64,000 bases of DNA from Sympetrum striolatum (Eukaryota; Arthropoda; Insecta; Odonata; Libellulidae): contig OX388348.1 of assembly GCA_947579665.1 (NCBI GenBank), positions 14,012,001 through 14,076,000 of the forward strand. The letters are read 5' to 3'. A program made the translations under genes and the position numbers. This document shows positions 13,158-24,983 of this stretch, piece by piece. How positions within the stretch are numbered: the stretch's first letter is position 1; every line of letters starts with the position of its first letter. Under the pieces are notes generated by a model. It saw only the letters and a list, made by a program, of their open reading frames with translations. It searched no databases and had not been told where the DNA came from.

Positions 13158-15829
13158 CTTTGATATAGATTTCCACTTAGGAAAGCCTGCCAAAATCGAT
13201 TTTTAATTATATAAGTTGACTTTTTATTTTGTTTTTGGTGGTAATACACATGTAAAAGGGCAATAATTCGTGGCATTGTAGATTTAGTGTAGATTTAGTT
13301 TTAAGGTTACAAAATGCATCACATAGCACAATAAATTGGAGTATGAATCAGTCGGAAGAAGATTTTCTACGATTCTGTTTTAAACGTCGGATACCTCTGT
13401 TTGTGTGTGTAGTGAAATTCTTGTTTGTTATCCATCGCGGTCGAACCATTCGTTGTTAAAGGCTTAATGGTAATGCAATTACAGGGATCTCCCTGAAATT
13501 GGCCATAAAGAACTCCCGTTACGAGTTGAAGCATGAATTGCGATATTAATTGCTTCCCGCGTTTCCTTCCTGCCGAAGTCCCATAAAAAGCATTCTGCGG
13601 GGATTCGTTCCGAGATATCTTTTATATGTTCCTAACACTATTTCCCTCAAACTTTTGCTCTCTCCACTTTAATCGTCCGAAATATTACAGGCATCCTTTG
13701 CATTTCACCTTATCTACTCTCTCTCTCTAGCTCGGTTTAGTGGAATTATCTTTTTTCTCCCTCCATCTTGATGGCACTTGAGGAACTGGACCTCACTCCA
13801 GATTTGAATTGTAAAATTATTTAGAGTTGGTCGTCCGAATCGGGTCGCGAACCCAAGAAAATGAGAATGACTGAATTTTAAATTTTTGGCGGAGGGATTT
13901 TAAATGCACCTCGCGCGTCCATTGTGACACGATTCGAGGTTTTACTTTGTACAAAAATGTCTTTTATTACCCTATCCCAAAGGAACTTATGCAGAAAAAT
14001 TTATATGGGAATCATTTTTTTTTGCTTTATGGATACCTCGGCCGTATTTAGACAGCAATTGAGGTAACTGAATCATCTCTCGACAAGCATTGAAGAGGAC
14101 TTGTTTTGAGGAAAGTTATTCGAGCACCTAAATGTAAAAAAATATTGAAATGATACTGACCTTTTAAAGACCATATTTTTATCATTATTGATTTTTATTC
14201 AATTGTTGGAATAATAGTCAGTGAGCAAAGTACTCGTATTATCATATAATTTTAAATCAAAATATTTCATTACTACTCTTCATTAAAATGCTATCTGCGG
14301 TACAAATAACAAAATAAAATGTGATTGCCAATTACAAAATAAAAATCATTTAACTCAAACACTAACGATATTGCGATAAAATTGTCTACAAGTGATAACA
14401 ATACGCTGTTAGTATATTGAATTAGTATGCAAAGATAATTTATTATAAAATTATGAAATCGGCGATTTTGGTCCCAGGTTGGTCATTTTTAGCTGGTAAA
14501 GACAGGAGTAGGTTGGGATGCAGCAGGATTCCTAAACCTTTGACATCTCAGTAATGTCGTGTTAGCTCCTACGACTTTGAACTATATATTTTTTAACTTT
14601 TTTGTCGTCAGATTTAGAATACAAAATTATACTAACCCTTAGAAAAAAAGAATATACTTTTGAAAAGAAGATAATTCCCAATACTGGAAATTTCGATAAA
14701 CAATGCGTCGCCATGATCCCTGGAACGTATTTATACCATTGATATCTCTTATCTGCGTTCAACAATCGATATCGTTGTTTGTTGATGGTTCATAATCAAT
14801 TGTTGATCCAATCAACAAAAGAGTCAATTTATTTCCTATTTTTGCGTCACGCATAGGTCTCATTGGATTCGGAAATATGGGTAAAATACAGGGCATTGTC
14901 GACTAATCTCTTTCGCTCATTATCAGGTTCCGAACGAACTCTGGATTATCAACTTATACCAATGCGCATGAATTAATACCATCACCGGTGGACATGAAAG
15001 GCAGAAAATTCGATATCCACGACCAATCTTTTATCTCAGGAAACGGATTTATTTCCGCAGTTAGTTTTCCGTCGCACTCAATAACCGAGCGGGGATTTTG
15101 TCGATGACAATTTCAATGACGCCGCGTGCGTAAGCGGAGCCTATTGGTACAGCTTTTTCATAACGGAATATGATAAGGATATTTTAAAGGTTTAGCTTAT
15201 TTTAAAAAGACGCGGGTTTTGCAAACGTGTGGTTTTGATTCGAGGAATAACGGTCATCGGATAGCTGCAGGTTGATGTTACCAAAGAAAATGATCCAATG
15301 TGCGATTTACTGAGAGGAATTTGGTTTCGAATTAATAATCCGTATGGTTCTAATAGGGATTCGTTTTATTTACTTTAAGTTTGATTATATACCTCGATAA
15401 CGAGATGCTTGTACCGCGCTTTGTATTTATTCATTTTCTGTAATTTAAGCAATATAAGTACGCAAAGTACGAAAAATTCTGCCGAATTCTTCGGAAAAAC
15501 CTTCGCTTTCTAAGGATAAAATCATTTTATTCAAATGTAGTAATTGTCATGAATAGCGTTTATATTATATGTCAAAGTAATTGAATAGAAATATGTTTTG
15601 CGAAACCTTTCATTAAGGGTATTTCGTGCTCTGGTTCTTTTTTGAGATAATAACTTAGGTTTTTTCAGTACAAATTCTTCTAAATCAGTCCTCTCTCTAC
15701 GAAGATTAATCGATAAGACACAATAAAATTATAGAAAATTGTACACTTCCACAGAGACAAGACATGATTATCTATATGTATTTTATCAATAAATCTTCGC
15801 ATGTTAAGGGATTCCACCAGATATTTTCC
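13158..15829. other. unique DNA, possible regulatory patches, no gene
   Basis: No supported gene. About 13400-13650 is less AT-rich and contains closely spaced homeodomain-type cores (TTAATGG, GCAATTA) and CCATAAA motifs, which could mark an enhancer; such short motifs are common by chance. Confidence 0.3.
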
Positions 15830-15950
15830 TGTTGATTTTTTTCTTCCTATTTCTATCAAGTTATTTGTTTCTATGAACATCATTGGCGACGGGTTAGATA
15901 GAAGAAGAGACTTTTCAGTCTCAATCTCGCTTCAAGAAAGAACTTAAAGG
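15830..15950 (+). mobile_element. LINE-type 3' end, family 2, fragment
   Basis: GACGGGTTAGATAGAAGAAG is followed by the hairpin GAGACTTTTCAGTCTC and AATCTCGC, matching the 3' end at 42108-42170. The simple-repeat tail is degraded. Only the last hundred bases survive. Confidence 0.55.
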
Positions 15951-16399
15951 AATTAGTATATAGCAATAAATGCTGGGTTAGCTTCGGAAGGGTTAACAGG
16001 TGAGCCAGTCGCTTCAGGGAACATGCAAGAGATTGTCGGTCTAATGCTGTTTGTGACTGGTATTGCTCACCTATTTCTTTGTCAGTTTAACTTATCAGCG
16101 AAAACAGCTTCTTTTAGGGATAGATTTAACACATTAAGTACTATAAGATATTCCTGAATTGTGTAATACTTATCAAAATTAGCGAGGTTGCCCTCTACAA
16201 GATGCATGCCCCCAGAAAAAGGAAAAAAGTTTCAAAGACATTGAATTTTGTAGTTTTGCCCATTGGTTTAATCCAGCTAAATTCATTCATTTCCGCGAGT
16301 TCTTTTTCTTTGGTGAATTGATTTAAAAAATGATGATAATAACATTAATTCTTAAGCAAGATCAAATCATTAATTAAAAAGAATGAGGTGAAAGTCTTA

Positions 16400-16424
16400 A
16401 ATATATATATATATATATATATAT
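16400..16424. repeat. (TA)n microsatellite
   Basis: About a dozen uninterrupted TA dinucleotides. Confidence 0.9.
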
Positions 16425-16582
16425 TTCAAAAATTTGAATATCTAACGAGGCGTAAGTTAGGTCTGAAGCCGTCCCTTTCTAAAATGTGGGAAACTCTTTC
16501 AGAAAAGGAATGTCAAACATAGAAGCAGTTCTTTTATCAATCAGATCCATTTTCGTTTAATGCTTGCGAAAGTATAAAAATA

Positions 16583-16755
16583 TATCAGTAGTTGACATAT
16601 CCACCTAACAAGAAGAATAATATCAGCAATTAGCATACAATATGTTCGTAAGCAATCTATTTCAACAATAATTATCAGTAGTTGCCATAGCGACCTAACA
16701 AGAAGAATAAGCTCAACAGTAGAAAATAATAAAATATTTTCGTAAAAAATCTAAG
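16583..16755. repeat. tandem duplication, period about 90 bp
   Basis: TATCAGTAGTTG followed by CACCTAACAAGAAGAATAA at 16583 recurs as TATCAGTAGTTG with CGACCTAACAAGAAGAATAA at 16673. The remainder of each unit is alignable with substitutions. The second unit abuts the SINE-like sequence that follows. Confidence 0.65.
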
Positions 16756-16840
16756 GAAAAACGGACTTGAAGAAAGTCTGACGGATCTCCCTCTATCCGG
16801 GAGATTGCCTCAACTATCTAGGCCACCCGGCTATAACCCC
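16755..16840 (-). mobile_element. tRNA-derived SINE-like sequence
   Basis: On the minus strand an A-box-like TGGCCTAGATAGTTGAGG (16808-16825) is followed by a self-complementary arm CTCCC...GGGAG in the place of an anticodon arm. A B-box-like TCTTCAAGTCC (16763-16773) comes next at tRNA spacing. The acceptor arm is not preserved and the anticodon loop lacks the usual U33, so this is not a functional tRNA. It looks like the tRNA-related head of a SINE; no tail is seen. Confidence 0.45.
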
Positions 16841-17099
16841 TTAACACTTTCCTTGTAAAAAATCTATTTATATTGCAGTACTTGTTGCAAACATGTAGTG
16901 TAACAGATTTTATAACGTGTTGTTCATTTTAAAAAATCAAAGAAGAAATCAGAGTTTGATTTCCACAGGATATTCACTTAGTACTTTTAATTGTGTTTTT
17001 CATTGTTACATCACAGCCGCATTAGGGACGTACCACGGGTCACGATTTCAGATACAAGACAACAATAAAAGATAACCGCAAACAATCAATCTACATTGT

Positions 17100-17770
17100 T
17101 ACACGTTGTCATGACTTCACGATCTGTTCATTGTTGGACCCCATTGTTTCCGCCGTCAAAGCGGTCTCAAGAGCTCTCCCCCTTTTTTTCCGAGGGACAT
17201 TTATTTTTGATTTAGCGCGATACGCCAAGTCATCCGTCGCACATCCCCAACGCACTTTCACGATATTTTTTTTACGACGGTTCGGAGTTATTCACAACCA
17301 CCCCTCAGACCACTCGAAATCGAATTAATGGAGAGCTTTGACGTAGAGGGAATAGCTGTTTCCGCAGCCCGCCAGAGGGCAGTAGTGGACTGGGCGTCCT
17401 TCCGTAGGCGGCGCGGCTTTGAACCAATGGGGCAGGGGCCGAGGCGTGGTTACCGAGGACAGCCGCAAGGAATGAAACAGACATTCAAAAGAGATGGACG
17501 CACGTTCCCAGAAATTTCGTTATCAGTAATTATTAATACGAGTAAAAAGGTTCTTTCGGAAATGGAAAAAGAGTCGCCCCTAGTCCCTTATGAAAGTTTT
17601 TCCAAGAACTGCTTGCTCGCCTATTTGTGCTCCCCGTTTTCCTCTCGCGAGGTAACCTTTGAAATTTTCCGTTTAGGGAAATGAGAACGTAGGAGGAAAC
17701 AACAAGAGATCCCCGACCCAAAGGCGCGGAATCTGAGTCATGGATGTTAGAGTTGAAGCTCATTAGCTTG
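17100..17770 (+). promoter_or_regulatory. CpG-rich patch with CTCF-like and CCAAT motifs
   Basis: This GC- and CpG-rich island stands out in AT-rich DNA. At 17368-17385 the sequence CCCGCCAGAGGGCAGTAG fits the CTCF core (CCNNNAGNGGGCG/A). Further on come AACCAATGG (a CCAAT box) and G-rich GGGGCAGGGGC with GAGGCGTGG, which resemble Sp1/KLF sites. An ATG at 17328 opens a 118-codon frame (to 17684) that overlaps these motifs, but its peptide is basic, low in structure and matches nothing I know; I regard it as incidental. The patch could be an unmethylated promoter, a first exon or an insulator. Confidence 0.4.
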
Positions 17771-18360
17771 CCTTTCTACGGTGCTAAACTCTCCGATGAG
17801 CAGAAAGTATGGTAGGCCTACGTAAAAAAGGGTGTCTTTTAATTCCACGTAACGGAAGTATTTTTTGTGTTACCTGCGTACTCTAATGTTTACATTGGAC
17901 TCACTCTACTACACATTTCCTCAGCCTTACTGTAAAAAAAGGCACCTCATACATTAGGTTTGCCGCAGACTATAGTGAAATTGAAAGCTTATGGTCCTTG
18001 AACAGGAGCTATTTTCTAGTCTAGACAAGTCAACTTTCTACATATGCTGGTGGGTATTGGTCACCTAGTGAATACAATGCATCACAATTAATGTGCTAAG
18101 GTGAGAGAAACTGAGACTCTGTTATACTGATAATAAACGCTTATATACTATGCAGTCAGGGGGTATAAGCTTTCAATTTCACCATACATCGTAAGTAATT
18201 AACTAGGAACTACTAACAACGGAGGGAATTCGGGAAAATCTTTTTATATTTGATTTTCTTTGCTAAATCTATATTTGTATTCCCATATTTTTCTTAGAAT
18301 AAAAATTTAAATTAAGAAAAACTTGAAATCGGGAAGAATTTTTATACTTGAAATTTATAA
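17771..18360. other. AT-rich DNA, no gene seen
   Basis: No coding frame or repeat boundary could be supported. Confidence 0.5.
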
Positions 18361-18412
18361 AAAGGAAAAAAAGGAACGCGGCTGTGCAATTAAGATCAAG
18401 AGTTTAAAATAT

Positions 18413-18458
18413 TCCAAATAGCCGTTGTTTGTTAACAACCCGTCGTGCGGAAATATCT
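18413..18458 (-). repeat. short dispersed repeat, copy 1
   Basis: CCAAATAGCCGTTGTTTG and ACCCGTCGTGCGGAA are found here, and in inverted orientation at 18845-18899 and 24722-24772. This copy splits the Penelope relic: the sequence before it resembles the usual lead-in to the endonuclease and the sequence after it resumes at the Cys-Asp motif. Confidence 0.5.
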
Positions 18459-18464
18459 AATCAA

Positions 18465-18775
18465 GATTGCGACATAGTATACTTCGGAAAAACGAGAAGA
18501 AAAATAGAATCACGATTTAAAGAGCATTTGGTCTATTTCAATTACAGTCACACAAACAAACAAGTTCAGCGTCGCACAACACATACACGAACATGATTAC
18601 AAAATTAGCAAAGAAAACTTAAAACTCATAAATCGATTCAAAATTCCTCCAAACTGAATCACGTCTTCGGACCCATCCCTTCTCCGTGTTTTTCTCTCTT
18701 ACTGACGTCACACAACAATATACATAAATACCCATACTCCTCCCCTAACCCCCCCCCCTCCTTCTCCAAAAGATG
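18465..18775 (+). pseudogene. Penelope-like GIY-YIG endonuclease relic
   Basis: Reading from 18465 gives DCDIVYFGKTRRKIESRFKE, an evident GIY-YIG core (YIG-like YFG, then the R..RFKEH block). After a one-base frameshift near 18565-18571 the reading continues as QHIHEHDYKISKENLKLI, the typical continuation in Penelope-like elements. It then shifts again into a Pro/Ser-rich tail over the C-rich tract at 18740-18770. In the living element this domain is fused behind the reverse transcriptase and nicks DNA for insertion. Here the RT is absent and at least two frameshifts make it dead. It belongs to a different subfamily from the element at 51-53 kb. Confidence 0.75.
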
Positions 18776-18833
18776 GTGACATAGTTGCTGAAATACCTAT
18801 CAAGAAAATACGGTTGCGCTATCTTAATCGCCG

Positions 18834-18899
18834 ATAACCCCCCATGGTTAGGGTACTTCCGCACGACGGCTTCTACGCAAATAGCGGGTATTTGGAGCT
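18834..18899 (+). repeat. short dispersed repeat, copy 2
   Basis: CATGGTTAGGGTACTTCCGC...TATTTGGAGC matches 24710-24772 over about 65 bp and is inverted relative to 18413-18458. It lies directly upstream of a Helentron-like element, whereas at 24.7 kb about 40 bp of other sequence intervenes. Confidence 0.55.
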
Positions 18900-18903
18900 T
18901 TTT

Positions 18904-19935
18904 ACTTTCTCCATATACGAAGTATAGAGAAAGTATTGTTTTCATGAAAAAATTCGACTTCGAGATTTCAACGGAAATACACGTTTTGGGGTCCCTAGAA
19001 CACGTTTTGACTATTTTCGGAATGATGTCTGCGTGTTTGTGTGTGTGTGTGTGTCTGTTTGTGTGTCTGTGCTAGTGAGCGCTCTAACGTAAAAAATATT
19101 GGTGGTATCATTACCAAACTTCATATATAGTACTGTGGTGTGTGCTGTCAGAGTTGATTAGTTTTTGGAGTAAACCAGTTCACCGGAAGTCGAGCTACAT
19201 TCATCAAAGCTCATTTCCGGTTTTCAAAATATCTCCATAAATATGATATATAGGTATATTTTATAACTTATAGAAGTTTTAGATAATATATTATACTATA
19301 ACTTTTGTATTTAACATATTTTTATCACCGATTGATTAGGAGTTATTCGTGAAATACTGATAAACCGGATGTAGCTGATTATGTACTTTGTGGGCGCTCT
19401 AACATGAAAACCATTTGATGTATCAACACCAAATTTCATATAGAGTACTTTGGTTGGTGCCGTTAGAGTTGATTAGTTTTTAAGGTAAATCCGTTTACCA
19501 GAAGTTGAGCTTCATTCTTCAAAGCTTATTTCTGGTTTTCAAAATATCTCCATTAATATGATATTTAGGTATATACTATTATTTACAAACGTTTTAGAAA
19601 ATAATATTTACTATAACTTTTGTATAAACATATTTTTTTATAACTGATTGTTTAGGAGTTATTCATGAAATACGGATAAACCGGAAGTTTCTTATTATGC
19701 ACTCTGTGGGCGCTCTGGGCGCTTTGGGCGAAAGGCCAATTTCATCGTTTTTCTTCAAACATGTCCCAAAAAACATTATTTATAATGTTCGTGACGTAAA
19801 AGATAATAATATATATAAATTAATCACTAATCATTCAAGTTTAGATAGAATAAAGAGTTCGAAAATACTGTCGTAGATAAATATTTACATATTATATATG
19901 GAGAAAGTCATGTGCTGGCCACATCAGATTTTTTT
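18904..19935 (+). mobile_element. Helentron-like non-autonomous element, copy 1
   Basis: The 5' end ACTTTCTCCATATA is the inverted repeat of TATATATGGAGAAAGT near the 3' end (19893-19908). A second local inverted repeat, GAGAAAGT, follows the 5' end. Next come a TG-rich microsatellite (about 19025-19070) and two ~316-bp tandem monomers, each starting near GGGCGCTCTAAC. After a unique segment and the 3' subterminal repeat lies a hairpin ATGTG-CTGGC-CACAT (19910-19924), then CAG and a T-run. No target duplication is visible; the element sits within T-runs. This is the architecture of Helentron-associated elements (HINE, DINE-1), which are mobilised by Rep/helicase proteins absent here. The TG tract is interrupted (TGTCTG), so this is an older copy. 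Confidence 0.75.
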
Positions 19936-21844
19936 ACTCTTAATATTAACTCAATATTTTTTTAAGTAGCGTATATTTATTTTCTTTAGTTAAATTTCCC
20001 CGACTAGAATGACAGAATTTAATTTAGGTATATTAACAAACAAAATTCGTAAGATGTACTTTGCGCAATTTTCACTATTTTTGGTACAATACGCCCGCAT
20101 TCGGCGTATTGGTGGTGGAAAATTTACAAAACGTCCGCAAATATAAACAGAAAGGGACCTGAGAAATAACCGATAAGGAATGTAGGATCAGAGAAAAGGG
20201 GTATCGGGCGCAGGTATGGTGAATGAAGCAGTTGTGAAAGGCGGGAAGTTTGGAAGCGGAGAGCAGTGAGAAGAACGGCATTAATAAATAATGAAATTTT
20301 AATCAAAATAAATTTACCAAAATTGATTAGTAAGCTTAAAATAATGAGATTCATACCTTCTTGGTATTATAATTTTTATAAATATCAGTCATGGTAGATT
20401 CGAAAATATAAATGTTATCAAAATACCTACGAGATAGACTTGATCAATTTTTGTTTATAACGACGCAATATTTGAGACTGGAACAATAATTTCGTAATAA
20501 AATTGGATTTGATTTAGCAAATATAATTTTCCTATTCACCCTATGGCCAAAAACTACACATTTTTTGTCATTGTTTTGAATTCTATCAATTTCGTCAAAG
20601 ATATTATAAAATAAGAATCGTTTTTCGATTTCCTTTTTTCTGTATTTATTTCGATTTCATATGACCTTAATTTCTGAATTAATTCTATAAAAGAAAAAAT
20701 GTCTGCAATCCATCAAATGTGCATACGTGCATTTCTTATGAGAGACGATTCGAGTCGTGCAGAGTCGAGACAAGGATACTTTGGTCAAAAATATGGTAAT
20801 ATGTAATACTTTATTAGACCTTTAACGACTCCCAGAAATTTATAATTCTATTACATCGGAAAGTGCTTGAAATTAAGGTCCGAAATTTTCTCCCATGTAC
20901 GTTTTATGGGAGTTACTGACATAGGATGGATAAATGTATACACAATGGGGATTAATACATAAGATACTGCATTTATGCTTTTATAAAATCCATTTGAAGA
21001 TGTGGTTTTACTTTTCTGAATACTGATTCCTGCTTATTTTTTGAGTAACATATTAGAGTTTACTATCAGAAAATAATTCTTGCGGTTAGTCCCTCTCTCC
21101 GAGTGCGCCTCTTTGGTTTAAGGAAATTTAATAGCGCGAGTGACGATTCGAAAATTTCAAATTTAAACCTTTTTCCTGAGCGAAAATAAAGGACGAGCTG
21201 ATGTCGCTAATGGGCATTCTGTGTCGAGAGTGGGCGAAGAGGAAAAGCAAGGCTCTTTTTTGAAATTAAATGTCAGAGCAGATAATTAACTTTTTCGCGT
21301 TACCCGCTGATAGACGAGGAAAGTAGATATTCCTGGAAACATTGTGCGTGAAAGCACGCGCTTATTTAAAAGTCTGCGGATTCTGATGAAAGATTACCCT
21401 TTTTATGAGCAAACATTAATATTCATTCAAAAATTTGTCGATCTCCGCGGTGTAATGGCTAGGTTCCCAAAGTCTCCGTTTCCTGTCCTTTCACACCGGG
21501 ATTTCCTCTCTAGGGCATCGTTCTATTTATTCCTCATCTGTGTTTTATTTACTCCAAGTTATCAAACAAGCGTTAATATTAAAAATACATAAAAATCAAG
21601 CATGCATTAATATTCATTCAGCAAATTGTTGATCTCTTTGCGGGAAAATAGTGAGTAAAATTCAGGGAAACTACATTTTCCGAAGATACAATCGGTATCA
21701 TACAACCCCCCTGCTACCTCGGTCGATCCGATAATGACCGTAAGTTAAGAGAAATAGATGCTAGGACGAATTGTTTTAGAGATTCATTCTTTCCGCGAAC
21801 AATACGTGACAATAACCGAATAAAGAAGTAGTAGTTTAGATTCA
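19936..21844. other. AT-rich DNA with one hairpin, no gene
   Basis: No supported gene. CAATACGCC (20087-20095) and GGCGTATTG (20103-20111) form a perfect 9-bp hairpin with a 7-base loop, followed by GC-richer DNA to about 20280. A GC-richer patch also lies at 21100-21350. Confidence 0.45.
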
Positions 21845-21916
21845 AGTGGTGTTAACACCCCCTGCCACACGCCGAAAGGCGGCTTGTAGGGTATTAATGT
21901 AGATGCAGATGTAAAA
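21845..21916 (+). mobile_element. short LINE/SINE 3' end with GC-rich hairpin
   Basis: CCCCTGCCACACGCC, AAAG, GGCGGCTTGTAGGGTA forms a stem-loop and is followed by a degenerate GATGTA-type repeat (GTAGATGCAGATGTA). A GC-rich 3' stem-loop followed by a short simple-repeat tail matches the other retroposon ends in the window. Single copy here, so the family cannot be named. Confidence 0.45.
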
Positions 21917-22199
21917 TGTTCCTGCTACATTATACTGACAAATAGAACATTTCCATTTTTCATTTGGTACAGGATAGAGAAATATATACCGTTTTATATG
22001 GACTATATCTTGGCTTCTTATGATTTTCTGGTAACGATACGGTTTTATTTTTCCATCATTTGTATTTAATTTGCTTAAAATTATTGGAACGGATATAAAT
22101 GGCGAACCACCTCCTCGTCAACGATCTACAATGTTCCTGGAAAATGAACTTTCTAAGAAAAGAAAGGGTCTTTACTAAATTCTTTTGAGCAATTGGACA

Positions 22200-22470
22200 T
22201 TTTGATATTCTTCTCTTGCTCTTAGTCCCTCACCACAATGAAATCCTTTTCCCCTCCCCTTCCCCGATTCTTTTTGCAGTTCTAAAAACCACTCACCCCC
22301 TCCTTCCTTTTACTATATATACTGTGTAATGGTCATGTCCTGCCACCTGAGGATGATCTTATAGATCGAAACCATGGTCGTAAGTGAATAAAACTACTGT
22401 GGTAAAGGTATAAGTGTTTGTCTTCTTTTTCTCAAGTTTTATTATGGAGAACTACCACAAAGTCGAGGCC
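22200..22470 (+). mobile_element. Penelope-like 3' tail with hammerhead-like motif
   Basis: A C-rich CCCCTCCCC segment, as in the Pro-rich C-terminus of Penelope ORFs, precedes the motif CTGAGGATGATC...GATCGAAACC at 22347-22379. After it comes an A-rich stretch, CTACTGTGGT, a T-rich spacer, and CTACCACAAAGTC. The last two form a short inverted repeat, the same order as on the minus strand at 51690-51800. The motif fits the hammerhead core CUGANGA...GAAA, with stem II GATC/GATC and stem III ACC/GGT, but with one extra U after the A9 position. The coding part has decayed beyond reading. Confidence 0.6.
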
Positions 22471-24709
22471 GAATTAGCAGGTATCAACAGCTTCCATTTG
22501 AAAGGGGTGAGATTTTTGTCCGTAATACCTATATAAATTACAATTGATAGAGGTATTAAGGAAAATATGTACAATATATTGTAATTATGGACATTGAGGT
22601 ATTTTAAGAAATCCAGACATGATTAATTTAGTCAGAATTGGTAGTTTCTAGACTTCATAATTTCACAGTTACACATTTTTGATTTAATTTTTGTTGCCAT
22701 AATTCAATTCAATAACCTCAGTGTTCGAATCCATATATTGGAATCAAATACATCTCTAGAGTTATGTAATGTATTCATACGCGTTATCTTATATAGATAA
22801 TGTTTTCATTTGTCTTCATTGTTGAATTTTCCTCTTTTGTTTCAAATTTCAACATTTTCGCACTCTTATATTGTCGTTACTTTGATTTTTCACTCATTGT
22901 TTGTCTTTCCGATCATCTTCAGATGATGAAAACATGATGAACAAATGTTACTTAACGGTCTAAAAGCTGCAAAAATTATTTGTTATTAGTTTCTTTTTTA
23001 TCTTGAGTACGACATTATTGCTGGGTATTGATGAAAAATGTCAGGATGGACAATTAATATTTACTTAACGATCTAAAAGAGGCAACAATCATTAGTTGTT
23101 TGTTTCATTATGATCTGAAGTGCGATTTAATTGAATGGTATTTAGAGCAACTCAGTAATCGCAGCTTTAATCAGCACATCGTGATCGTTACACAGAACAA
23201 CAGGTCTATATTTATAGAATAATCAGTTTGAGGCTTTCCTGCCACATTATGACAAGGTTTACGCCTCATTGATCGATGTTCGCCTCAGGCCCTTATCTCA
23301 TTTGCTTAATATCTGAAGCGGCCTTGATGTGGGGAAACAGCCCTCTGGAGGTTGCTAATTTATGCAGAATAAGTCCATCATTATGGTGCGATTTGTTACA
23401 TCCAAAATATCCAGTATCATAATCAGAACGAGGGAGATCAGTTAATGTGTTGTATCTAAGAAGATTCATTTGAACGAGTTTAAAGGCCCCGATAATAATT
23501 CAACATCACATAAGTTTTCACCACAAGATGTAAGCAATATTTAATTACAGTTTCGGTCATGAAGTAGGATTTTAGGTCATTTAATGTTGTTAGTTCGCCC
23601 ATTATGTAACGTCGATTCGATGGACGCCTTTCGTAGTATAGAATTTAAGGAGAAAACCAGTGATTTTTAGACTTATATTATCGAATCTTTGTATCGGGAG
23701 CGGTTTTAGGTGATGTCATGAACACCACTTTATAGTTAAAACAATGCTTGTCAACTAATGAACTATTTATTTCCCATTCACAGTTAAATTATCATGTTGA
23801 CTTTAAGTATTGATAAGATGGAAAAGTATCGTTGATAGACTTCGGCATTACCTTTGTTTAGGATATATCGTCATGCCATTAACAAAGATCTGTTTTGGAA
23901 ATTCGTTCTTACACTTACGATATTCAAACATAATTAATATATGAATTTTCTTTCCTTCTTTAATCATATAATCATTCTTTTCTTCATGAACCAAAACTCG
24001 AGAAACAAAACAATGCATTAAATGCAGTTCCAGTGATTTCCAAGGTTCAAGTTTTACTTTCCATTCCTTCTGTACCACCAAGATTCACCAAGCCATGAAG
24101 GAAGGTTTATTATAGTTGACGCTTTTGAAAAAGAAAATAGGTTATTTTGAATAGCCTTTTATTATTTTTCTATCACTTAGAGTAATCTATTTTGAGGAGA
24201 GCACAATTTGAACAATCTTTAAATAGTAATTATAAAATAATAGTAGAAATAGGAATATAAAATCGGACTCAATTTTCTCTCAAGTATACTATATTGTATT
24301 CTAATATACAGAAAACCTTTCGGAATCCCACATAAAAAAACAAATAAGACATAGCGTTTTGACGCTAGTAACAATTCTAAGCTGGTCGTTCACCTTTGGT
24401 TTTTATGCGGGAATTAAAATAATTGTTATTGTATTACATTTATTTTTTATTTGTATTAAATATAATGTATTTTCCTGAATAAAAAATAGCTTCTATTTTA
24501 CTTTCCTAAAGTCATACAATTCCACCAAGTCCACTCGTCAGCTATTTCATTTAATGTTGTAAACAATATTGTAAAATAAATCGTCATTGTTGTCGGCATC
24601 ATTTTTATCAGCGTTATTTTTCTATCAATTAGAGCGATATATTTTAAGTAGACTGTCTAATACGTATCGATATATTACGTTTACAATTTCTTAGTAACGG
24701 GTAACCTTA
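22471..24709. other. AT-rich DNA, no gene seen
   Basis: No supported gene. A ~39-base segment starting TTATTTTTCTATCACTTAGA near 24161 recurs in direct orientation near 24617 with several changes; its origin is unclear. Confidence 0.45.
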
Positions 24710-24772
24710 ACCCCTATGGTCAGGGTACTTCCGCACGACGGGTTGTACGCAAACAACGGCTATTTGGAGCTC
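24710..24772 (+). repeat. short dispersed repeat, copy 3
   Basis: Third copy of the CATGGTTAGGG/ATGGTCAGGG...CCGCACGACGGG...CGGCTATTTGGAGC repeat, again upstream of a Helentron-like element. Repeats associated with the same element twice may be preferred landing sites or part of a larger composite repeat. Confidence 0.55.
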
Positions 24773-24814
24773 TTTTAACTCATAATGTTAATAACACAGC
24801 CATGTTCCTTTTTT

Positions 24815-24940
24815 ACTTTCTCCATATACGAAGTATAGAGAAAGTATTGTTTTCATGAAAAAATTCGACTTCGAGATTTCAACGGAAATACACGTTTTGG
24901 GGTCCCTAGAACACGTTTTGAGTATTTTCGGAATGATGTC

Positions 24941-24983
<43 letters not shown>

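Noticed and set aside
17328..17684. 118-codon frame with good ATG context
   Set aside because: Overlaps CCAAT/CTCF-like motifs and gives an unstructured basic peptide; kept only as part of the regulatory patch.
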